64,000 bases of DNA from Bradyrhizobium sp. B124 (GCF_038967635.1 NZ_CP152413.1:3844001-3908000), one strand, 5' to 3'. Shown: positions 18,401-26,833, counted from the first letter of the stretch. Numbers and translations are program-made. Notes: a model not told the origin generated them from the letters alone.

Positions 18401-18870
18401 TCGAGACCGTCAACAACCACTTCAAGCGGCTGTTCACCGAGCTGTTCGGCGGCGGCGAAGCCGCGCTGCATCTGATCGAGAGCGACGATCCGCTCGAAGC
18501 CGGCCTCGAGATCATCGCCAAGCCGCCCGGCAAGAAGCCGCAGACCCTGTCGCTGCTATCAGGCGGTGAGCAGGCGCTGACGGCGCTCGCGCTGATCTTC
18601 GCGGTGTTCCTGACCAACCCGTCGCCGATCTGCGTGCTGGACGAAGTCGACGCGCCGCTCGACGACCACAACGTCGAACGGTTCTGCACCCTGCTGAACG
18701 AGATGACGGCGTCGACCGAAACCCGCTTCATCATCATCACGCACAATCCGATCACGATGGCGCGCATGAACCGGCTGTTCGGCGTCACCATGGCCGAGCG
18801 CGGCGTGTCGCAGCTGGTGTCGGTCGACCTGCAGGGCGCGGTCGATATCCTCGACCAGAACGTGGCGTAG
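15406..18870 (+). CDS. smc: Chromosome segregation SMC ATPase
   Basis: 1154 residues, the normal length of bacterial Smc. The N-terminal Walker A is GPNGCGKSN (31-39). A first coiled coil covers about 170-500, the hinge about 505-640 ('LWPPIIDGITVAKGYEKAIGAVLGDDL'), and the second coil runs to about 980. The C-terminal head has the ABC signature LSGGEQALTALAL (about 1051) and Walker B 'CVLDEVDAPLDDHNV' (about 1078). With ScpA/ScpB it condenses and aligns replicated chromosome arms. The start is the ATG at 15406; a GTG two codons earlier is possible. Compositional bias makes long false antisense frames here. Confidence 0.97.
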   Translation: MKLTRLRLHGFKSFVEPTDFMIEPGLTGVVGPNGCGKSNLVEALRWAMGETSHKSLRAADMDAVIFAGSGNRPARNHAEVVMTIDNSDRSAPAAMNDSQLLEISRRIEREAGSVYRINGRDVRARDVQILFADAATGARSPALVHQGKIGEIIQAKPEQRRRVLEDAAGVAGLHARRHEAELRLKAAETNLTRVEDVIGQLSGQMEGLKKQARQAIRYREVAAKVRKSEAMLFHLRWIEANADVNDAAHTHDISVREMAERTREQAESARIQAIRAAELPALRDAEARAAAGLQRLTNAREMLDREEQRAKERVGELDRRLTQFAQDIAREQQQTSDADIALQRLDTEDAELKEEIKSRVEKRSGVDERVSEAEEILAATERQFSELTTQLADLTAKRNQLEAGVRTHRDRLARLDQEIANVQAEETKLAQETGNLGDIDALAAAMEMAQQTLAEAEAAVQSSEAHHAAVRQTLEASRNPLAEAEKRVQRLETEARTISKLVTSETKNLWPPIIDGITVAKGYEKAIGAVLGDDLDAPVDSSAPMRWTNVGEAAGDPALPDGVERLADHVQAPPELARRLAQIGVVAKERGAALVSQLKTGQRLVSLEGDVWRWDGFVADAHAPTGAARRLAERARLVDIEHELEQARIDAAAKRQALETAEEELRSASAAEGASREAVRAARRETDAARERHAATEREINRHSARKSALTEAHSRVAADRAEAEAAHENAVAALSELPPGVETEAQLAAVRAEIDNQRRAAAQVRAEAQALAREAELADRRVQAIVAERNEWQSRKTSAASQVGTIEERIAEVSAEREELANAPEVFAEKRSALITEIEHAEGDRRIAADALATAEAAMAETDRLAKTSLEALSSSREATARAEERMEGTRRRLADIEREIHDMLEVEPSAVVGMAEIEPGAELPPVAQVEEELEKLRRDRERLGAVNLRAEEELKEVETQHTALTTERDDLVEAIKRLRQGIQSLNREARERLLTSFETVNNHFKRLFTELFGGGEAALHLIESDDPLEAGLEIIAKPPGKKPQTLSLLSGGEQALTALALIFAVFLTNPSPICVLDEVDAPLDDHNVERFCTLLNEMTASTETRFIIITHNPITMARMNRLFGVTMAERGVSQLVSVDLQGAVDILDQNVA

Positions 18871-18945
18871 GCTGACGCTCGCAACTCGTCGCATCCGTTG
18901 ACGTTGTCGTCCGCGAAAGCGGATGATTGCATTCAAGTGGATCCG

Positions 18946-19034
18946 CATCGTCATTGCGAGCGAAGCGAAGCAATCCATGGCACCGCTTGCGGAGAAATGG
19001 ATTGCTTCGTCGCTGTCGCTCCTCGCAATGACGA
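18946..19034. repeat. Family F extragenic palindrome (CGTCATTGCGAGCGAAGCGAAGC type)
   Basis: The left arm is CGTCATTGCGAGCGAAGCGA then AGCAATCCAT. The right arm is ATGGATTGCTTCG then GCTCCTCGCAATGACGACG. Only one copy lies in this window, between smc and the Rsm22 gene. The AGCAATCCAT/ATGGATTGCT inner halves are perfect. Confidence 0.85.
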
Positions 19035-19056
19035 CGGCAGACGTGACGATGAGGCG

Positions 19057-20022
19057 ATGACTTCACCCGATCTCCCCGCCGAACTGCGCGCGGCTCTCAA
19101 CGCCAGGCTCGAAGGCCTGTCGCGCAGCGATGCCGCCGGCCGCGCGGCAGTGATCTCACAGACCTATCGCGAGGGCGGCGGCTCCGGGACGATCCGGACC
19201 GAGACCGACGCGCTGGCCTACGCGCTGGCGCGGATGCCGGCGACCTATGCGGCCGTGGTGGCGAGCCTCAATGCGCTGACGGAGATCCGGCCGGATTTTG
19301 CGCCAGCGAGCCTGCTCGATGTCGGCGCCGGCCCCGGGACCGCGACCTGGGCGGCCGCGGAGACGTTCACATCGCTGCAGGGCTTCACCCTGCTCGACGC
19401 CAACGGCGCGTTGCGAACGCTCGCCGAGGGGCTGTTTCAACGCACCACACGCCTGCACGACGCCAGCTACCAACTCGGCCAGGCCCGCGCCTTGCTGGAC
19501 AAGGCCGACCCGGCCGATCTCGTCGTCGCCAGCTACATGATCGGCGAGCTCGGCGAAGCCGAGCGCGCGGCACTGGCCGATGCGCTGTGGTCCAAAACCG
19601 GCGATACGCTATTGGTCGTCGAACCCGGCACGCCCGCGGGCTATGCGCGGATCATCGCGCTGCGCGCCCGATTGATCGCCGCCGGTGCGCATGTCACAGC
19701 CCCCTGTCCGCATGACGGCGGCTGCCCGCTGGTGGCGCCCGACTGGTGTCATTTCTCGCAGCGCCTGCAACGCTCGCGCGCGCACAAGCAAGTCAAGGGC
19801 GCCGATGCCCCGTTCGAGGACGAGCGCTTCGCTTATGTCGCACTGAGCCGCGCGCGCGTTGAGAGCCGGCCATCGCGCGTGCTGGCGCAGCCCGATGTCG
19901 GCAAGGTCGAGGTTGCGGCCAAGCTCTGCACACCTGAGGGCGTCGTCCTCGCCAGGGTGCCCCGTCGCGCCAAGGCCGATTACGCAAGCGCCCGGCGCTG
20001 GCGTTGGGGCGATGCGGTTTAG
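19057..20022 (+). CDS. Rsm22-family small-ribosomal-subunit methyltransferase-like protein
   Basis: 321 residues from the ATG at 19057; an earlier in-frame ATG would translate through the repeat and is rejected. A Rossmann SAM-binding motif is seen in 'SLLDVGAGPGTATWAAAE' with 'LLDANGALRTLA' for the second strand. The diagnostic cysteine cluster is 'CPHDGGCPLVAPDWCHFSQRLQRS', which binds an Fe-S cluster in mitochondrial Rsm22. The family is thought to act in small-subunit assembly. A very strong palindrome 8 bp after the stop probably ends the transcript. Confidence 0.9.
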   Translation: MTSPDLPAELRAALNARLEGLSRSDAAGRAAVISQTYREGGGSGTIRTETDALAYALARMPATYAAVVASLNALTEIRPDFAPASLLDVGAGPGTATWAAAETFTSLQGFTLLDANGALRTLAEGLFQRTTRLHDASYQLGQARALLDKADPADLVVASYMIGELGEAERAALADALWSKTGDTLLVVEPGTPAGYARIIALRARLIAAGAHVTAPCPHDGGCPLVAPDWCHFSQRLQRSRAHKQVKGADAPFEDERFAYVALSRARVESRPSRVLAQPDVGKVEVAAKLCTPEGVVLARVPRRAKADYASARRWRWGDAV

Positions 20023-20029
20023 CTACTTG

Positions 20030-20075
20030 CGTCGTCCCGGCCTAGCGCGCAATTGCGCACTAGGCCGGGACGACG
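20030..20075. repeat. 46-bp near-perfect palindrome, compact family D member
   Basis: The arms CGTCGTCCCGGCCTAG and CTAGGCCGGGACGACG are perfectly complementary (16 bp). The centre GCGCAATTGCGC is itself palindromic, with one C/A mismatch between. It begins 8 bp after the Rsm22 stop, so it may also end that transcript. Confidence 0.9.
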
Positions 20076-20081
20076 AATGTT

Positions 20082-20097
20082 GAACCAATCTTGGTTC
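20082..20097. promoter_or_regulatory. Perfect palindrome GAACCAA-TC-TTGGTTC upstream of the LemA gene
   Basis: Two 7-bp arms separated by TC, about 100 bp before the lemA start and just after the long palindrome. It could be a repressor site for the LemA-protease pair. No assigned factor. Confidence 0.35.
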
Positions 20098-20197
20098 TGT
20101 GCCGACCAACCCTTGCCCACCTTTTCGCGGCGGGCTGCCTTGCGCCCCGATCTTGGGCTACGGTGCCGCCGTCTCGTCCATCAGGAGCTGCCCTGTC

Positions 20198-20758
20198 ATG
20201 TCGACCAGCTGGATCGTTATCGGCGTCATCGTCCTTCTCGTGCTGTTTGCGTTCGGCGCCTACAACCGCCTCGTCGCGCTCGGCCAGCGCGTCAGCCAGG
20301 CCTTTGCCGACATCGATGTGCAGCTCAAGCAGCGCCACGACCTGATCCCGAACCTGGTCGAGACCGTGAAGGGCTATGCCGCCCACGAGCGCGGCACGCT
20401 CGACGACGTCATCAAGGCGCGCAACTCGGCGATCTCGGCGCAGGGACCGGCCCAGGTCTCGGCGGCGGAGAACCAGCTCTCCGGCGCGCTCGGCCGGCTG
20501 ATCGCGCTGTCGGAAGCCTACCCGGACCTCAAGGCCAACGCCAATTTCCAGCAGCTCGCCTCCGAGCTTTCCGATCTCGAGAACAAGATCGCCGCCAGCC
20601 GCCGGTTCTTCAACAACGCGGTCCAGGAATACAACACCGGCATCCAGCAGATGCCGGCCGCGCTGTTCGCCGGCATGTTCGGCTTCACCCGCAAGGATTT
20701 CTTCGACCTCGGCGCCAGCCGCACGGAGGTCGAGGCGGCACCGAGCGTGAAGTTCTGA
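20198..20758 (+). CDS. LemA-family membrane protein
   Basis: 186 residues from the ATG at 20198, with AGGAG about 11 nt upstream. One N-terminal membrane segment (WIVIGVIVLLVLFAFGAY) is followed by 'NRLVALGQRVSQAFADIDVQLKQRHDLIPNLVETVKGYAAHE', the LemA family signature, and helical arms to 'RRFFNNAVQEYNTGIQQMP'. LemA proteins have the N-terminus outside and a cytoplasmic helical bundle. The gene is 34 bp upstream of an M48 protease gene; LemA-protease pairs recur in bacteria, so a joint role in envelope proteolysis is inferred. Confidence 0.94.
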   Translation: MSTSWIVIGVIVLLVLFAFGAYNRLVALGQRVSQAFADIDVQLKQRHDLIPNLVETVKGYAAHERGTLDDVIKARNSAISAQGPAQVSAAENQLSGALGRLIALSEAYPDLKANANFQQLASELSDLENKIAASRRFFNNAVQEYNTGIQQMPAALFAGMFGFTRKDFFDLGASRTEVEAAPSVKF

Positions 20759-20792
20759 GGCGCAACGCGCGCCGGCGAGAGGCCGCTCCGTC

Positions 20793-22061
20793 ATGGCCGC
20801 CTACGGTCTCTACACGCATATCGCATCGAACAAGTTTCGTTCGATGCTGCTGCTCGCCGGCCTGTTCCTGCTGATCTACGTGCTGGTCTATGCCGGCGCG
20901 CTGGTCGCGGAGGTCATGATCGATAGCGGCCGCACGGCCGATTATTATCTGACCCATGCCTCGCGCGATCTGGTCTCGGCCTTCCCATGGGCGACGATCG
21001 CGGCGGTGGCCTGGATCGTGATCGCCTATTTCTTCCACCAGAAGATGATCGACGCCGTCACTGGCGGCGAAAGCGTGACACGGCAGCAGCAGCCGCGGCT
21101 CTACAATCTGCTGGAAAACCTCTGCATCTCGCGCGGCATCCCGATGCCGAAGCTGAAGGTGATGGACAGCCCGGCGCTGAACGCGTTCGCGACCGGACTG
21201 AACCCGCGGCAATACGCCATTACGGTCACCACGGGCTTGTTGAGGGCACTGAACGACCGGGAGATCGAGGCCGTGCTCGGCCACGAGCTCACCCATATCA
21301 AGAACGGCGACGTGCAGCTGATGGTGGTCGCCGTGATCATCGCCGGCGTGGTCGGCTTCTTCGGCGAGCTGTTCTTCCGCCTGTTCACAAATCTGTCGTG
21401 GAGCGGTGGCAGCCGCAGCGGAGGCGGCTGGTCGTCGTCGTCATCCTCCTCATCGTCATCATCCTCCTCGGACCGCGACAGCAAGGGCTCGGGCGGCGGC
21501 GCGATCATCGTCATCATCATCGCGGTCGCGCTGATCATGCTGGCCTGGCTGCTGTCGCAGGTGGTCAAGCTCGCACTGTCGCGGTCGCGCGAATTTCTCG
21601 CCGATGCCGGCTCGGTCGAATTGACCAAGAATCCCGATGCAATGATCTCGGCGCTGCGCAAGATCGAGAATCGCGGCGAGCTGCCGGGCGCCACCTCGGC
21701 GGTGATGGAACTCTGCGTCGACAATCCGCGCGAGGGCTTTGCCGACCTGTTTGCCACCCATCCGTCGGTGAAGTCCCGGGTCGATGCCCTGGTGAAATAC
21801 GCCGGCGGCCACGATCCCGGACCGCTGGCGCTGCCGGATGAGACATCGGAGGCGACGGAAACGCCGGACCAGCCGTCGGTGTCGGGCGATCAGCCTCCGC
21901 CTGTGACCCACGGCCCAACCCACGGCCCTTGGGGCGACACGCCGCCTGCACAACCGAACAATCCGCCGCCGCTGCCGGGCGCCAGCCCCGCACAGGGACC
22001 ATTGGGACCGCGGGGTCCTCTGCAAGGCCCTCTTCAAGGCCCCTGGGGCCGGCACCGCTGA
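20793..22061 (+). CDS. M48-family membrane metalloprotease with Ser-rich loop and Pro-rich tail
   Basis: 422 residues. Two N-terminal membrane segments (about 17-40 and 64-84), then the catalytic HExxH in 'AVLGHELTHIKNGDVQL'. Two more membrane segments flank a striking insert (about 205-235) with 'WSGGSRSGGGWSS' and a run of 13 serines. 'SRSREFLADAGSVELTKNPDAMISALRKIE' carries the third zinc-ligand Glu. The C-terminal 80 residues are Pro/Gly-rich with repeated 'GP' (HGPTHGPWG, QGPLGPRGPLQGPLQGP). It differs from the HtpX at 60974-61906. It is coupled to the LemA gene. Confidence 0.93.
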   Translation: MAAYGLYTHIASNKFRSMLLLAGLFLLIYVLVYAGALVAEVMIDSGRTADYYLTHASRDLVSAFPWATIAAVAWIVIAYFFHQKMIDAVTGGESVTRQQQPRLYNLLENLCISRGIPMPKLKVMDSPALNAFATGLNPRQYAITVTTGLLRALNDREIEAVLGHELTHIKNGDVQLMVVAVIIAGVVGFFGELFFRLFTNLSWSGGSRSGGGWSSSSSSSSSSSSSDRDSKGSGGGAIIVIIIAVALIMLAWLLSQVVKLALSRSREFLADAGSVELTKNPDAMISALRKIENRGELPGATSAVMELCVDNPREGFADLFATHPSVKSRVDALVKYAGGHDPGPLALPDETSEATETPDQPSVSGDQPPPVTHGPTHGPWGDTPPAQPNNPPPLPGASPAQGPLGPRGPLQGPLQGPWGRHR

Positions 22062-22224
22062 TCGTGCCCTAGGCTACTCAGTCCATTAAGGAAATCCCTA
22101 CCAAACCCAATGTGGGCACCTTAAGGAATTGAATTCTCCCTCGTTTCTGCCATGTTCGCGCCCAAAGCAGTGTGGGGACTTGCCGATCGCCATCGCGGTC
22201 GGGAGCGCGCTTTAAGGGACTTCC

Positions 22225-22968
22225 ATGGCAAAGCCGGTTGTGATCGTGGTGGGCGCTGACAAGGGCGGGGTCGGCAAGACGACCGTCTCGCGGACGCTCC
22301 TGGACTATTTCAGTGCCAACAACGTACAGACCCGGGCGTTCGACACCGAGTCGCCGCGCGGCACGCTGAAGCGCTTCCACCCCGACATCACCGAGATCGT
22401 CGACATGACGACGACCGCGGACCAGATGAAGATCTTCGATACGCTGAACGCCGGTTCCTCGGTCACCGTGATCGACGTCCGCGCCGGCCTGTTGTCGCCC
22501 GCGCTGGCCTCGCTGCGCGACATCGGCTTCCTCGACGCGGCGCGCTCCGGCCAGATCACCTTCGCCGTATTCCACATCCTCGGCCCCTCGATCGCCTCGC
22601 TGGACGAGATCGCCGAGACCGCCAACTTCATGAACGGTGCGAAATATTTCCTGGTGAAGAACTTCATCAACGACACCCAGTTCTTCCAGTGGGACCAGGC
22701 GACCTACAATTCCTACTTCCACCGCATCAAGGATGCCGTGGACCTCACCATCCCGAAGCTCAACGAAATGGCCTACGAGCAGGTCGAGGTTTCCTCGGTT
22801 CCGTTCCTGAAATTCGTTGCCAACAAGGGCATCAACGACGACGCCGCGAACTACTCCTTCGTGCTGCGCGGCTATGTCCGGCACTGGCTCGCCAATGTCT
22901 GGAGCGAGTTCGACCGGATCAAGCTGACCGATCTGGTCGGCGCCAAGTCGGCCAAGGGCGAAAAATAG
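22225..22968 (+). CDS. ParA/MinD-type P-loop ATPase
   Basis: 247 residues. The deviant Walker A 'GADKGGVGKTTVSRTLLDYF' (residues 10-29) has the signature lysine of the ParA/MinD/SIMIBI class. Walker A' follows as 'TRAFDTESPRGTLKRF', in which Asp at the second position is kept. 'SVTVIDVRAGLLSPAL' supplies the Walker B region. I do not see the features that would mark it as MipZ or ParA proper, and no parB or parS-like site is adjacent. It is followed after 152 bp by a second P-loop-like protein, so the pair may work together. Confidence 0.85.
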   Translation: MAKPVVIVVGADKGGVGKTTVSRTLLDYFSANNVQTRAFDTESPRGTLKRFHPDITEIVDMTTTADQMKIFDTLNAGSSVTVIDVRAGLLSPALASLRDIGFLDAARSGQITFAVFHILGPSIASLDEIAETANFMNGAKYFLVKNFINDTQFFQWDQATYNSYFHRIKDAVDLTIPKLNEMAYEQVEVSSVPFLKFVANKGINDDAANYSFVLRGYVRHWLANVWSEFDRIKLTDLVGAKSAKGEK

Positions 22969-22979
22969 TCGCGCGCGCA

Positions 22980-23080
22980 GGGGGCGAAAAGTCCCGCCCG
23001 GGGCAGCGAAAGGTCGCGCCCGGGGGCAGCGAAAGAGTCGCGCCCGGCAGCGAAAAAAATCGCGCCGGGGGGCGGCGATG
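22980..23080 (+). repeat. Imperfect tandem repeat, four units of about 21-25 bp
   Basis: The unit is CAGCGAAA-(2-4 nt)-GTCGCGCCCGGG with small length changes: GGGCGAAAAGTCCCGCCCGG, CAGCGAAAGGTCGCGCCCGG, CAGCGAAAGAGTCGCGCCCG, then a unit with a longer A run. It lies entirely between the stop of the ParA-like gene and the start of the next gene. Confidence 0.8.
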
Positions 23081-23120
23081 GGGCTGGATTGGGCGAAAAT
23101 TTGGCCTGATATAGCGGGCG

Positions 23121-23789
23121 ATGTCGTCCACGCCCGTTTACATCATCTGCTCGCCCCGCCCGCAGGTCGGCAAGACGCTGATCGCGCGGCTGCTCGGCGA
23201 ATTCCTGCTGCTCAAGAACGGCGACGTCGTCTGCTACGACATCAATCTGAAGGAGCCGTCGCTGCTCGACTACCTGCCGCGGATCACGGAAACCGCCGAC
23301 GTGATCGACACCTACGGCAAAATGCAGCTGATGGACCGGGTCATCGTCAATGACGGCATCGCCAAGGTGATCGACCTCGGCTACCACGCCTTCGACGAAT
23401 TCTTCAAAATGGTCGACCAGATCGGGCTGATGAAGGAGGCGCTGCGCCGCCGCGTCTCGCCTGTGATCCTGTATGTGGCGGATACCGACCGCGCCTCGGT
23501 GCACGGCTACCAGACGCTGCAGGGCATGATCCCGCCCAACGCGCTCGTCGTGATCGACAATGAATTCGTCGTGCGAGGCGAGCTGCCGCCGGTCATGACC
23601 GCCAGCCGGGTGCTGCGCTTCCGCGCGCTGCCGGTGTTCCTGAAGACCTATATCGACCGGCTGACCTTCTCCTTCACCGGCTATCTGCGCCAGGAGAGGG
23701 ACTCATCGACCGAGCTGCATCAGTGGATCCGGAAGAACTACACCACATTCCGCGATCTCGAACTGAGCATGCTGCTGCAGCGGGGATGA
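23121..23789 (+). CDS. P-loop-like protein with degenerate Walker A, unknown function
   Basis: 222 residues. The N-terminus 'PVYIICSPRPQVGKTLIARLLGEFLLLKNGDVVCYDIN' looks like a ParA/CobQ-class start, but the first Gly of GxxxxGKT is replaced (PRPQVGKT). 'CYDINLKEPSLLDYLP' corresponds to the switch Asp. The end 'FRDLELSMLLQRG' is unusual. It may bind nucleotide weakly or be a partner of the upstream ATPase; that is inference. The start at 23121 follows the tandem repeats directly. A family E repeat follows the stop. Confidence 0.78.
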   Translation: MSSTPVYIICSPRPQVGKTLIARLLGEFLLLKNGDVVCYDINLKEPSLLDYLPRITETADVIDTYGKMQLMDRVIVNDGIAKVIDLGYHAFDEFFKMVDQIGLMKEALRRRVSPVILYVADTDRASVHGYQTLQGMIPPNALVVIDNEFVVRGELPPVMTASRVLRFRALPVFLKTYIDRLTFSFTGYLRQERDSSTELHQWIRKNYTTFRDLELSMLLQRG

Positions 23790-23793
23790 GTCT

Positions 23794-23942
23794 TCTCCCT
23801 CTCCCCGTCCTTACGGGGAGCGGGTTGGGGTGAGGGGCTGCCTCCGCAAATTCAATCAGGATTGGAGCGCGCGGAGACTCCCCCTCACCCGGATCGCATT
23901 GCCATGCGATCCGGCCTCTCCCCGCAAGCGGGGCGAGGCAAG
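23794..23942. repeat. Family E extragenic palindrome (CTCTCCCCGT..ACGGGGAG type), copy 1
   Basis: Contains CTCTCCCCGTCCTTACGGGG and GGGTTGGGGTGAGGGG, later CCCCCTCACCCGGATCGCAT and CTCTCCCCGCAAGCGGGG. A second, inverted copy is at 60781-60932. It lies between the P-loop gene and the convergent apt gene. Confidence 0.88.
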
Positions 23943-23948
23943 AGAAGA

Positions 23949-24488
23949 TTAATGCCCCTCGAACGCCATCAGCGTGCGCACCGGGACGTCCATCGCGCGC
24001 AGCTTGGCGGCGCCGCCGAGATCGGGCAGGTCGACGATGAAGCAGGCGGCGACGATGTTGGCGCCGATCTGGCGCAATAGCTTCACCGCGCCCTCCGCGG
24101 TGCCGCCGGTCGCGATCAGATCGTCGACCAGGATCACGCGCTCGCCGGGCTGCACGGCGTCGGCATGCATCTCCATCTCGTCGATACCGTATTCCAGCGA
24201 GTAGGCGATCCGCACCGTGGTGTGCGGCAGCTTGCCCTTCTTGCGGATCGGCACGAAGCCGGCGGAGAGCTGATGCGCCACCGCGCCGCCGAGGATGAAG
24301 CCGCGCGCCTCGATGCCCGCGACCTTGTCGACCTTCGCCCCCGCCCAGGGATGCACCAGTTCGTCGACCGCGCGGCGGAAGGCGCGGGCATCGGCAAGCA
24401 GCGTCGTGATGTCGCGGAACAGGATGCCCTTCTTCGGGTAGTCCGGGATGGTGCGAACGGTCGCCTTGATGTCGTGGTCGAAGGTCAT
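23949..24488 (-). CDS. apt: Adenine phosphoribosyltransferase
   Basis: 179 residues, the normal family length. It converts adenine and PRPP to AMP (purine salvage). '[18 protein letters not shown]' is the family N-terminal motif, '[17 protein letters not shown]' the hood, and '[23 protein letters not shown]' the PRPP-binding motif with the paired Asp. The gene starts 14 bp after the trpE(G) stop on the same strand, so it is probably co-transcribed with trpE(G). Confidence 0.97.
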   Translation of the reverse strand: MTFDHDIKATVRTIPDYPKKGILFRDITTLLADARAFRRAVDELVHPWAGAKVDKVAGIEARGFILGGAVAHQLSAGFVPIRKKGKLPHTTVRIAYSLEYGIDEMEMHADAVQPGERVILVDDLIATGGTAEGAVKLLRQIGANIVAACFIVDLPDLGGAAKLRAMDVPVRTLMAFEGH

Positions 24489-24502
24489 TGGTCTCGCAAT
24501 CC

Positions 24503-26668
24503 TCAGTTGGCCGGCGGATTAAGCCGGAATGCATTCTCGACAATGCGCAGGCCCACCTCGTTGCCGAGCGACATCAGCGATTCCGGATGGAATTGCACGC
24601 CGCCGACCGGCAGGGTCTTGTGCTCGATCACCATCGCGACGCCGTCTTCGGTGGTCGCGGTCACCGCCAGCACCTCGGGCACGCTGTCGCGTTCGACATA
24701 GAGCGAGTGATAGCGGCCGATCACGATCTCATTGGGCAAATTCTGCATCAGCCTGCCGCCGCGGACCTGGACGCGCGACGGACGGCCATGCGCGGGCTGG
24801 CCGAGCTGGCCGAGCTGGCCGCCGAAATATTCGCCGATCGCCTGCACGCCGAGGCAGACGCCGAAGATCGGCAGCTTCTTTTCCAGCGCGGTGTCGATGG
24901 TTTTCGCGATGCCGAAATCCTCCGGGCGGCCCGGTCCGGGCGACAACACCAGCAAGTCCCAACCCCGCTGCTTCAGCATGTCCTGGGCATGGATGTGCCG
25001 GACCACGGTGACGTTGGCGCCGACCTGGCGGAAGTAATCCGCCAGCATGTGCACAAAACTGTCATCGTGATCGATCAAGAGCACGTTCTTGCCCGAGCCG
25101 GTGGCGTCAGGCGCGAAATCCGACAGCGGCTTCGGCGGATCGCCGCGCAGCGCCTGGAACAACGCCGCGGCCTTGACCTGGCACTCACGATCCTCGGCAG
25201 CGGGATCGGAATCAAACAGGCAGGTGGCGCCAACGCGTACCTCGGCGAGGCCGTCCTTCATGCGGATGGTGCGGATGGTGAGGCCGGTGTTGATGCTGCC
25301 GTCGAAATTGACGCAGCCGATCGCGCCGGCGTACCAGCGCCGCGGCGAGCGCTCATGGTCCTCGACGAACTGCATCGCCCACAATTTCGGCGCGCCGGTC
25401 ACCGTCACGGCCCAGGCATGGGTGAGGAAGGCGTCGAGCGAATCGAAGCCCGGCCGCAGCATGCCCTCGACGTGATCGACGGTGTGGAACAGCTTTGAGT
25501 AGGTCTCGATCTGACGCCGCGCCAGCACCTTGATGGTGCCGGGCACGCAGACGCGCGCCTTGTCGTTGCGGTCGACGTCGGTGCACATGTTGAGCTCGAA
25601 CTCGTCCTTCTCCGAGTTCAGGAGCTTGCGGATCTGTTCGGCATCGCCGATCGAGTCCGAACCGCGCGCGATGGTGCCCGAGATCGGACAGGTCTCGACC
25701 CGGCGGCCGTCGGAGCGCACGAACATCTCCGGCGAGGCGGAGACCAGGAATTCGCCGTCGCCGAGATTCATCAGCGCGCCATAGGGCGACGGATTGATGC
25801 GGCAGAGCCGCTGGAATACTTCCGCCGGCGAGCGCTCGCAGGGCTCGGCAAACAGCTGCCCGGGCACTGCCTCGAACAGGTCGCCGCGGGCGAACGCCGC
25901 GCGCGCCACTTCAACCGTCGCCTGGTATTCGCCCGGGGCGTGATCGGCAAAGCCCTGACGCCCGGTCTTGGCGTAGAGGCTCGGCGCGGTCTCGTGCGAT
26001 TGGCCGGCGGTGGATTTGCCCTTCCACGCGAACTCGTAATTCAGCGCCACGCCGCGGCCGGTGGCGCGGTCATAGGCCAACAGGCGGTCCGGCACGTAAA
26101 GCACGATGTCGCGCTGGTCGGCCTCGCGGGCACGCTTCTGCACGATGTCCTCGATCTGGAACACGAGGTCGTAGGCGAAGGCGCCGAACAGGCCGAGCAG
26201 CGGATCGGCATTGGAGGTGAATGCCGCCACCATGTCGCGCACCAGCGACATCACGCTGGCGCGGCGGGTGCGCTGGTCCTCCTCGACCGGCGCAGCGCCG
26301 CGGATGATATGACCGGCGAGCCGCGTAGCGCTTCGCTCCGTGATCACAACGCAGGGCTCGCGCAAAACGTCGCCGAGGAAGGCGATCAGCACCTCGCCGC
26401 GCGGGTTCAGCGCCTGCAACGAGAAATCGGTGCCTGACGTCTCCAGCACCAGCGGCGGATCGGCAAAGCCGAGGTCAAAGCTCTCGTAACGGCCCGGCAC
26501 CGTCGTGCCTGAGGACAGCACCACGCCGCGGCGGCGGTCCAAGAGCGCGATCAGCTCATCGAGGCGGTTGGCGCCGCCGGTGAACTGCTCGACCACGCGC
26601 GCAACCGCAAGGCCGCCATTGGTCAGGTATTCGCTCTTGGCCGGCAGGGAGAAGACTGTCCTGTTCAT
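24503..26668 (-). CDS. trpE(G): Fused anthranilate synthase TrpE-TrpG
   Basis: 721 residues. The TrpE part (about 1-510) has '[48 protein letters not shown]' and '[19 protein letters not shown]', the chorismate-binding signatures. The TrpG glutaminase (about 525-721) has the nucleophile Cys605 in '[16 protein letters not shown]' and the His/Glu of '[10 protein letters not shown]'. Fused trpE(G) is typical of Rhizobiales. It makes anthranilate from chorismate and glutamine. AGAGGA lies 6 nt before the start. It is controlled by the trpL leader just upstream. Confidence 0.97.
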   Translation of the reverse strand: MNRTVFSLPAKSEYLTNGGLAVARVVEQFTGGANRLDELIALLDRRRGVVLSSGTTVPGRYESFDLGFADPPLVLETSGTDFSLQALNPRGEVLIAFLGDVLREPCVVITERSATRLAGHIIRGAAPVEEDQRTRRASVMSLVRDMVAAFTSNADPLLGLFGAFAYDLVFQIEDIVQKRAREADQRDIVLYVPDRLLAYDRATGRGVALNYEFAWKGKSTAGQSHETAPSLYAKTGRQGFADHAPGEYQATVEVARAAFARGDLFEAVPGQLFAEPCERSPAEVFQRLCRINPSPYGALMNLGDGEFLVSASPEMFVRSDGRRVETCPISGTIARGSDSIGDAEQIRKLLNSEKDEFELNMCTDVDRNDKARVCVPGTIKVLARRQIETYSKLFHTVDHVEGMLRPGFDSLDAFLTHAWAVTVTGAPKLWAMQFVEDHERSPRRWYAGAIGCVNFDGSINTGLTIRTIRMKDGLAEVRVGATCLFDSDPAAEDRECQVKAAALFQALRGDPPKPLSDFAPDATGSGKNVLLIDHDDSFVHMLADYFRQVGANVTVVRHIHAQDMLKQRGWDLLVLSPGPGRPEDFGIAKTIDTALEKKLPIFGVCLGVQAIGEYFGGQLGQLGQPAHGRPSRVQVRGGRLMQNLPNEIVIGRYHSLYVERDSVPEVLAVTATTEDGVAMVIEHKTLPVGGVQFHPESLMSLGNEVGLRIVENAFRLNPPAN

Positions 26669-26714
26669 GTGATCCTCTTACGAAACTTGGGAAGAGAGCG
26701 CCACACAGGACAAA

Positions 26715-26797
26715 CGAAGGGAGACCGTCGCACTGCGATGGCGACCTTCGACGTTTTTGAGAAATGAAAACGCACCGGCCACCTATGAGAAGGTGGG
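26715..26797 (-). promoter_or_regulatory. trp attenuator: alternative stem-loops between trpL and trpE(G)
   Basis: In the transcript, segment 1 CCACCU (26796-26791) pairs with segment 2 AGGUGG (26784-26779). Segment 2 GGUGGC can instead pair with segment 3 GCCAUC (26744-26739). Segment 3 lies in a stem-loop closed by CGAAG/CUUCG (26750-26715) that ends in UUU. These are mutually exclusive, the classical attenuation scheme. Ribosome stalling at the two Trp codons would mask segment 1. The U-run is short, so termination strength is uncertain. Confidence 0.65.
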
Positions 26798-26833
26798 CCA
26801 CCAACGACGGGATGGACTGGCAAGGGTGCTCAT
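26783..26833 (-). CDS. trpL: trpL leader peptide
   Basis: The open frame ATG..TAG encodes MSTLASPSRRWWPTFS, 16 residues, with tandem Trp codons at positions 11-12 (26803-26798). It sits 115 bp ahead of trpE(G), where rhizobia encode trpL, for example the Sinorhizobium 14-residue peptide with three Trp codons. The stop codon lies inside attenuator segment 2. No Shine-Dalgarno is visible, and the spacing from the promoter suggests the mRNA starts at the ATG itself. Confidence 0.8.
   Translation of the reverse strand: MSTLASPSRRWWPTFS

Noticed and set aside
15322..18471. Open frame of over 1000 codons on the minus strand, opposite smc
   Set aside because: It is a shadow of the GC-rich coiled-coil codons of smc. 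It shows no recognisable motif, and the plus-strand protein has all Smc domains.
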